A stretch of DNA of 13,833 bases from Euperipatoides rowelli (taxonomy: Eukaryota > Onychophora > Udeonychophora > Euonychophora > Peripatopsidae). Location: the NCBI GenBank assembly GCA_003024985.2, contig PXIH01S0021542.1, one strand, 5' to 3'. Every line of letters begins with the position of its first letter. Within the stretch, counting starts at the first letter, position 1. Under the pieces are notes generated by a model. The model was not told where the DNA came from. It did no database searches and saw only the letters and a list, made by a program, of their open reading frames with translations. Shown in pieces: positions 9,291-13,833 of this stretch. A program made the translations under genes and the position numbers.

Positions 9291-9705
9291 GAGAATATAA
9301 ATTTGCTATGGATCTAGACAGAGTGCCAGTAAAGATATTGGCTTACAGATATTAAAATCTTTCATTCAACTAATTAATACAGTAGAACTTATGTTTGGCA
9401 TTTTTAAAAATTTTGAAATTGTTCGTTTCAATTTTTTTATATTTTAAAGTCTGAATTCCTGAATCAAATTGCTAGTTTTTTTTGTTTTGTTGTTGTTAAA
9501 CTAGCTGGGTTTAATCCAGGACTGACCAAGCCCAACTTATGGTATATACAGTATAATCTGTCTTGGCTAGATTATCCTTTGGCATTAACACTCAGCCAAT
9601 CTGTCGGTAAACTCCTAGTATCTTTATTAGCAGGAAATTATTTTAAAAAATATATTTTAAAAGTATTGTTTGGTTTTTAAAGTTATTTTATAAAGTAATA
9701 ATTTT

Positions 9706-9747
9706 TTAATGACTCGACTAGGCTTGCGGGCCTAGTCGAGTCATTAA
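9706..9747. repeat. Perfect 18-bp stem hairpin
   Basis: TTAATGACTCGACTAGGC (9706-9723) and its exact reverse complement (9730-9747) flank a 6-base loop TTGCGG. The right arm belongs to the A-box region of the SINE-like sequence, so the left arm looks like an inverted copy of it. A bacterial-type terminator reading is inappropriate in this context. Confidence 0.9.
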
Positions 9748-9947
9748 AGCATTCTGACTCGGTCACTGGACTCGGTACTCCAGCGACCAAGCTGGTTGTT
9801 GATTTGAATCCGGTAAAAGCCATTCTCGGATTAGAGATTGTACAAGAAGACGTTTTTCATTGTTATTTCTTCAAAAATAATTTTTTCCAGTTATTGTAAA
9901 TAGTTGTAAAAAAACCTTTGAGTTTTTTTTTTCTTTTAATAAAGTGA
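9724..9947 (+). mobile_element. tRNA-derived SINE-like repeat
   Basis: 9728-9750 resembles a Pol III A box (GGCCTAGTCGAGTCATTAAA, compare TGGCnnAGTGG then a TTA-AGC motif). 9801-9811, GATTTGAATCC, resembles a B box (GGTTCGAATCC). Between them, CTGGA and TCCAG (about 9756-9782) could form an anticodon-type stem. It does not fold as a complete tRNA: the acceptor stem is not evident. Downstream, 9812-9947 is an unrelated A/T-rich body, as in tRNA-derived SINEs. The right boundary is set only by the MITE at 9951. An internal Pol III promoter would drive such an element, but this copy is probably inert. Confidence 0.45.
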
Positions 9948-9950
9948 TAA
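9948..9950. repeat. TAA target-site duplication, left
   Basis: TAA directly before the left inverted repeat, matching TAA at 10181-10183. Confidence 0.6.
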
Positions 9951-10180
9951 TGGTCAGATTCCGTTATCTGCCCACCAATAAGGCTGACGGTAGTAAATTG
10001 AAATTATCTAGATCGGTGCACAGCAAAATATTATTTCACCTCTAGATTATCCTAGGGTTCAGGGTTACGGTAAGGTTAGGACTGTAAAGAAAATATGCTA
10101 ATTCCACACGCTAATAAGTTTTAGTTGTTGCATGACTCCTAACGTAACTATGTTGGTGGGCAGATAACAGAATCTGACCA
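9951..10180. mobile_element. 230-bp MITE with 27-bp inverted repeats (PIF/Harbinger-like)
   Basis: The left repeat (9951-9977) and right repeat (10154-10180) match at 26 of 27 positions, beginning TGGTCAGATTC and ending TATCTGCCCACCA. TAA flanks both ends. A three-base TWA duplication is typical of PIF/Harbinger elements, which is the basis for the class call; the terminal bases are not diagnostic. The interior is non-coding and includes GGGTTCAGGGTTACGGTAAG-type sequence at 10054-10076. A related copy lies at 10471-10650. It is non-autonomous and depends on a transposase encoded elsewhere. Confidence 0.8.
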
Positions 10181-10183
10181 TAA
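10181..10183. repeat. TAA target-site duplication, right
   Basis: TAA directly after the right inverted repeat of the 230-bp MITE. Confidence 0.6.
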
Positions 10184-10470
10184 TAATTTTAGCTGCACCC
10201 ATTTGGAATTCAAGTTGTATGATAAATAATGTTGCAACATAAATATTTTTTTTTTTATTATTAAGGAAAGTTGTATAGAAAGACCAATTTTTTTTTTTTT
10301 AAGATAATAAAATTAACTAACTTTTTTGTGTTCATATGTGAATATTATCGAAATAAATTCATGAAGTTCAAAGTTAGTAAATAAAAAAACAAATAATAAC
10401 AAAAACTATAATTTTAAACAAACTTAATTATCATATCAACTTAAGGTACTATGTCCCCATCCACTACCAC

Positions 10471-10650
10471 AGGTGATCACTATGGCCACCAATATGGCTG
10501 ATGGTAGTAAGTTGAAATTATCAAAATCGGCACTCAGCAAAAGATTATTTCACCTCTAGATTATCTTAGGATTCTACACGCTACTACATTTTAGTTGTCA
10601 CGCTACTAACGTTAATTATGTTGGTGGCATATAACGGAGCCTAACCATGT
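10471..10650. mobile_element. Second, decayed copy of the 230-bp MITE
   Basis: In the same order it shares with 9951-10180 the blocks CCACCAATA(A/T)GGCTGA, GGTAGTAA then TTGAAATTATC, TTATTTCACCTCTAGATTAT, CACGCTA, TTTTAGTTGT and ATGTTGGTGG. It lacks about 45 bp of the interior (the GGGTTCAGGG part). Its outer left inverted repeat is degraded, while the right end (10620-10649) is still recognisable. This is an older or internally deleted family member. Confidence 0.75.
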
Positions 10651-11181
10651 AAATCTATAGCAAAGATACAATGCTAAGTACAGTATAATTTGCTTCTAAC
10701 AAATTCCCTGCATAGGCTTAATGTTGGTGTAAATATAACCCGCTCCCCACCTCCCACTTTATGTATATATACTATATATTTATTTATTTATTATTTATTA
10801 TTATAGTAACTAGTATTTTGAATATTTTTAATTATTATATTATTTTGTTTTAAGAAAAAAAATAATAAAGTCGTTTATACACTTTGAAGAACAGTCAGAT
10901 TGGAAAAAAATGGAACAAGACATATTTTTAAAAAAAGGTAAGTCTATACACGAACTATATTGACTTTTTATAAGATGATGATATTGGAACATTTTAATTA
11001 ACATAATCATAGTATTTAAAAAAAAAAAAATTCTTTATTTTATTTTTTTTTTCCTAATAGATCAATTATAAATTTCAAAATGACCAATGGCAACTTTTGG
11101 GGTTTTTTTTTTTACTTTTTACCACTAAAAATGATCAAAATATTTTTTTTTTTTTTATATCTGTTACAGTTTTATCCGAAA
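10651..11181. other. A+T-rich spacer with one weak exon candidate
   Basis: It holds TA and TTTA microsatellites (10761-10805), long poly-A/T runs near 11018-11052, 11101-11112 and 11142-11155, and a short candidate exon at 10855-10937. No repeat family was recognised otherwise. Confidence 0.5.
10855..10937 (+). other. Possible 83-nt internal exon
   Basis: It is preceded by a T-rich tract ending TTTTAAG and followed by GTAAGT (10938-10943), the animal donor consensus. One frame is open throughout (from 10856), containing FIHFEEQSDWKKMEQDIF, a composition more protein-like than surrounding DNA. No neighbouring exon and no known family were recognised, so this may be chance. If real, much of the window would be intron of a plus-strand gene. 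Confidence 0.25.
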
Positions 11182-11289
11182 CAAGTTAAAACTAATTTAA
11201 ACTAGTTAAAACTAAATTATCTCACCTACATCGGAATTTTAAACTAGTCAAAACTAATGTCATTTCTGAAACTAGTTTCTAGTTAAAAT
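11182..11289. repeat. Degenerate AAACTAGTTAAAACTAA repeats
   Basis: Four related units occur near 11182, 11199, 11240 and 11269, variants of AAACTAGT(T/C)AAAACTAA. The last unit contains GAAACTAGTTTC, a 12-base palindrome. Spacing is irregular. This could be a worn tandem array or the end of a transposon; no class was recognised. Confidence 0.6.
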
Positions 11290-11966
11290 TACTCTTAACA
11301 CTATATCATTGTAATTATATGAAATTAATGTAAACTAATTTTAAATTAGATTTATTTTCATAAATTTCTCACTAGCGTCTGGTTCTCAGACCTACCATTG
11401 TCATGCAGCCTATTAGACGAGCTACTAATCTTAACCGTACACTGATATGACCCAAACACCAACATGAAAATAATAGCAAATTAAAGATTTTCTAACCTTA
11501 GCCACACACTGACCCTAACTCCAAATTAAATATTAAAGCATAAGTAAATAAACAAATAAATAAAACCACAGCCAATCAGAGGTCGGCTTGCAGATAGAAT
11601 GCAAGCCGATATATGATTAGTTGTTTTTGGACTGCTTGACAATGGTATGTCTGAGATCCAGATGCTATAGAATTACTCTTTCCACATACTGTAATTTCTT
11701 TTGCAGAAGTCATAACCAATTATATTGGGATCAATATTATAATATAAAATGTGAAAGAATACATTTAAAATTCACTTCTGTTAAATTATTCAAATTTATC
11801 GTATTTAAAATATGGACTGATTTTTAAATCTGGTTTATACACTAATGGTTATATTTCCATAAATTAGGCATCACATAAGTAATCAATCAATAATGCTAAT
11901 TTTAACTACTGACAATTAGTTTCATTAATATTATTTGTGTTTGCGTTTGACTAATCCAAACCAGTC
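11290..11966. other. Unassigned, with one short hairpin
   Basis: 11380-11525 is less A+T-rich and contains ACCTTAGCCACACACTGACC-like sequence, probably an unidentified repeat. The plus-strand frame 11621-11827 (68 codons) has no family features. No gene was recognised. Confidence 0.45.
11583..11609. repeat. Perfect 10-bp stem hairpin
   Basis: TCGGCTTGCA (11583-11592) and TGCAAGCCGA (11600-11609) pair around a 7-base loop GATAGAA. Outside, CCAATCA and TGATTAGTTG extend a weaker pairing after a short internal bulge. It may be the core of a small foldback repeat. Confidence 0.8.
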
Positions 11967-12094
11967 CTTTCTATATGTTAGAGAAGTGGTCATTAATAAC
12001 AGGTCATTTATGTAAAAAAAAATCGATCGGTGTGGTTGTTAAAGGCAGATAGGTGGTCACTAATAGCAGGGGTCTCTCAAGATAGGTTTTACTG
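11967..12094 (-). mobile_element. Probable end of a Tc1/mariner (pogo-like) repeat
   Basis: Read on the minus strand from 12094 it begins CAGTAAAACCTATCTTGAGA and is flanked by TA (12095-12096). CAGT(A/R)-AAACCT ends at TA targets are common in pogo/Tigger and other mariner-type repeats. Inside are two related blocks, TGGTCATTAATAACAGG (11987-12003) and TGGTCACTAATAGCAGG (12054-12070), the iterated GACCAC units seen in such elements. The opposite end was not confidently found, so the left limit is arbitrary. Confidence 0.4.
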
Positions 12095-12145
12095 TACTCC
12101 TTAATGATCAGATTGCATGTTATCAACATTACAACATTACTTTCA

Positions 12146-12593
12146 TCAGGTCATGGTTCTAAAAGCCCTGTCCAATTTCAATACATCAAAGGTATTGTTA
12201 AATGAACAAACCAAAGAGCAATAATCCGGAAAGGGTTCAACATAAACATTATAAAGGATCTGAAAGACAAATGGACTAATAAAGCTAAAACTTCTAAATA
12301 GAATTCCACATTTCTGCCTCATTCTTTTAGAAAGGAAATCACAATGCTTAGAAAAAGTAAAACTTGAATCAATGTAAACTCCTAGGTCTTCATGTATATT
12401 AGTGGATTTAACAACTGAATTACCAATAAGATAAATTTGTCCACAGACTTTATTTCCAATATCCATTACAAAATACTTTGGGTATTAATGATGAGGCCAT
12501 TAGAACTAGACCAATTACAAAGTGATCAATATTGCCCTGAAAATCAATATGGTTATTCGATGTATTCTTATAATATTAGTCATCTGCATAAGA
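12146..12593 (-). pseudogene. LINE reverse transcriptase relic, part downstream of the YADD box
   Basis: On the minus strand it starts with SYADD (YADD at 12579-12590), the catalytic motif of reverse transcriptase, followed at once by a stop. A shifted frame then reads WSSSNGLIINTQS, the expected W-x3-N-G-L-x-I-N block. A 106-codon frame (12146-12466) contains EDLGVYIDSSFTFSKH, the conserved LGV-x-I-D-x-x-x-x-F-S-x-H motif of CR1/Jockey-type LINEs, and later ILYNVYVEPFPDYCSLV (compare LY-x-x-V-x-P-x-x-E-Y-C-S). The C-terminus of the ORF is absent: it stops at 12146-12148, and the pogo-like repeat lies just beyond. It is the continuation of the relic at 13080-13780. Confidence 0.85.
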
Positions 12594-12598
12594 TAGGA

Positions 12599-13060
12599 TT
12601 TATTTATTTATTACATCAAAGTTTAGGTAAAAATAACATGCACAGTAGTCATGAAACATACAATAATCTATAATACAACTATAATACAAAACAAAAGAAC
12701 AAAAATCCCAAAAGTAAAAAAAAAAGAATTACAGCTGATGGGATACAACAAAATAACAAACAGAAAAAACAAGAAATTGATATATCTATAGAATAGTTAA
12801 GACTATTTAAATATGCAAGAATGTGGTCCACCTAAGAATAGCAGTTGTGATCACAATGAAATTTCAGTCATGCTTTTCTTTAATATATTTTTCTAGACTG
12901 CATTTAAAACTATTGAAGCCATTGTCAAAAAAATCTTTTGGTAGTTTATTCCACACGGTGATATTTCTTCTAAAAACGGATCTAATGTATAATCTGTTTT
13001 TACTGTAAGGGATCTTGATACTGTATTTATGTGATCTCAAATATTAGCCCTATTATTAAG
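12599..13060 (-). mobile_element. Nested 5'-truncated LINE 3' end
   Basis: On the minus strand an open frame (13043 down to a stop at 12864-12866, 59 codons) contains RSVFRRNITVWNKLPKDF, then FNSFKCSLEKYI. The F-x-x-R-x-x-x-x-W-N-x-L-P motif followed by SFK-x-x-L-x-K-x is the C-terminal end of CR1/Jockey-type LINE ORF2. About 265 bases of 3' UTR follow, ending in TAATAAATAAATAAA (12599-12613, minus strand) as a 3' tail. It sits between the GVPQGS and YADD motifs of another LINE in the same orientation, so it is a later insertion, or less likely a rearrangement. The 5' truncation is typical of target-primed reverse transcription. Exact 5' edge and target duplication are not resolved. Confidence 0.75.
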
Positions 13061-13079
13061 TAGAAAGAAATTGTTAATA

Positions 13080-13780
13080 TTTTTTATAACTATTTCTTTG
13101 AAAATAAAAAACGGTTGTCTCGGCAGATGCATCTGAGATCAACAGATTAAACAATGTAGCCAAGAGTACACTACCTTGTGGAACTCCAAATCTAGGAAAA
13201 AATTTATTGAATAGGTAGAATTAATATAAAAGTCAAAGCCTGGTAGTATAATTTGTTGAGAAGCATACAGTAGTGAACAGTATCAAATGCACTTGTAAAA
13301 TCAGAGATAAAGACAGTGACCTGCCTACCATAATCTCTAGTTTGAGTTCAGTTATCAAGTGCTTCAAGTAAAATGGATAGAGTTTATCTACATTTTCTAA
13401 AACCATGATGTGGTTAGCTAAGACATTATCAGAAGTAAATTTCTCCATTCATTGCAACAAAGGCTTATCTACTATCTTACTAATACAGTTTAGATTAGTT
13501 CTGGTCTGTAACTATCCAGTTTTTGTCTAGAACCATTTTTATATAGTGGTGCAACAATGCCTCATTTACAACAGTACTATTGATCCATTTTAAAGCCTAA
13601 AATTGACAAGAGAATGTATCTGGCAAAAAATAATTTGCAGTTATTATAGGAAATTTTATCAGGACCAATCAAAAAAGGTTTTTTAGATTGCAGAAGACAA
13701 AAAGAAGTTCATCAGTGGTGATTGGTGAATCAGAAATAAGGTTTAGGTTTAGGTTTATTTAAGAAACAAAATACATTAAC
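13080..13780 (-). pseudogene. LINE reverse transcriptase relic, part upstream of the YADD box
   Basis: On the minus strand the RT blocks appear in correct order in different frames: ITTDELLF (about 13695-13725), GPDKIS (13649-13666), APLYKNGSR (13526-13552) followed by SYRP, a CISKIVDKPLL region, HGFRK (13393-13407), DFTSAFDTV (13276-13302), the catalytic motif A, and FGVPQGSVL (GVPQGS at 13170-13187). This matches the N-terminal and palm part of a CR1/Jockey-type non-LTR retrotransposon, which copies its RNA at a nicked target. Several stops and frameshifts show that it is inactive. After LFNLLISDA the match ends near 13100 and the nested LINE begins. The RT continues at 12593. The endonuclease domain would lie beyond the right edge of the window. 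Confidence 0.85.
13741..13757. repeat. Short GGTTTA run
   Basis: GTTTAGGTTTAGGTTTA is under three copies of a hexamer, within or next to the LINE relic. It is too short and not the animal telomere repeat TTAGGG, so it is a simple-sequence patch. Confidence 0.6.
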
Positions 13781-13833
13781 TAAACTATCCAAAGTATAAA
13801 ATCATTAACACCTTAGCCCCTAAGGATGTAGGT

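Noticed and set aside
9706-9747. Intrinsic transcription terminator
   Set aside because: The stem-loop is not followed by a T run and the context is a eukaryotic repeat cluster.
9728-9812. Possible tRNA gene
   Set aside because: A- and B-box-like words exist, but no acceptor stem or full cloverleaf can be drawn; a SINE head fits better.
11621-11827. 68-codon plus-strand frame
   Set aside because: No family features, no splice context and no supporting neighbours.
12437-12673. 78-codon plus-strand frame
   Set aside because: Antisense across the YADD region and the nested LINE tail.
12823-13008. 61-codon plus-strand frame
   Set aside because: Antisense to the nested LINE C-terminus, which has the recognisable W-N-x-L-P motif.
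13741-13757. Telomere-like repeat
   Set aside because: Fewer than three GGTTTA units, not TTAGGG, and located in a LINE relic.
1-13833. CRISPR array, bacterial operon or phage module
   Set aside because: No regularly spaced repeats, no ribosome-binding sites with intact ORFs, and all recognisable coding relics are eukaryotic transposable elements.

Overview
The window looks like non-coding, transposon-rich DNA from an animal nuclear genome. By eye it is about three quarters A+T, full of poly-A/T runs and short microsatellites, poor in CpG outside a few repeat copies, and has no long intact reading frame and no bacterial operon signals. The repeats (a CR1/Jockey-type LINE, Ty3/gypsy gag-pro, a TTAA-flanked DNA transposon with a MADF-type protein relic, and several MITE-like elements) fit a low-GC invertebrate. 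A cnidarian such as Hydra would fit, but the sequence alone does not settle the species.

Layout: 1-2640 holds no recognisable gene, only a small direct repeat near 1109-1160. From about 2650 to 5000 the minus strand carries a strongly decayed coding region that I cannot assign to a family. It is interrupted by a 1238-bp DNA transposon (3434-4671) with 32-bp terminal inverted repeats and TTAA target duplications. That transposon is an internal inverted duplication and carries a broken MADF-domain gene on the minus strand. 4900-6980 is largely empty, with a possible 119-bp intron at 5016-5134.

6990-8170 holds a degraded plus-strand Ty3/gypsy gag-protease region: capsid-like blocks, two zinc knuckles and an aspartic protease DTGA motif. 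9001-10650 is a repeat cluster: a MITE with CAAGGGTGTC ends, a tRNA-derived SINE-like head whose A-box region sits inside a perfect 18-bp hairpin, a 230-bp MITE with 27-bp inverted repeats and TAA duplications, and a second, decayed and shorter copy of that MITE. A weak 83-nt exon candidate lies at 10855-10937. 12090 marks the likely end of a Tc1/mariner (pogo-like) repeat.

12146-13780 is a minus-strand LINE reverse transcriptase relic. It is split just upstream of its catalytic YADD box by the 5'-truncated 3' end of another LINE that runs in the same orientation and ends in a TAAA-type tail.

No functional gene set can be reconstructed. The genes do not work together; they record successive insertions. 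The most informative points are the nested insertions, the MADF-carrying palindromic transposon, and the unassigned decayed gene it landed in.
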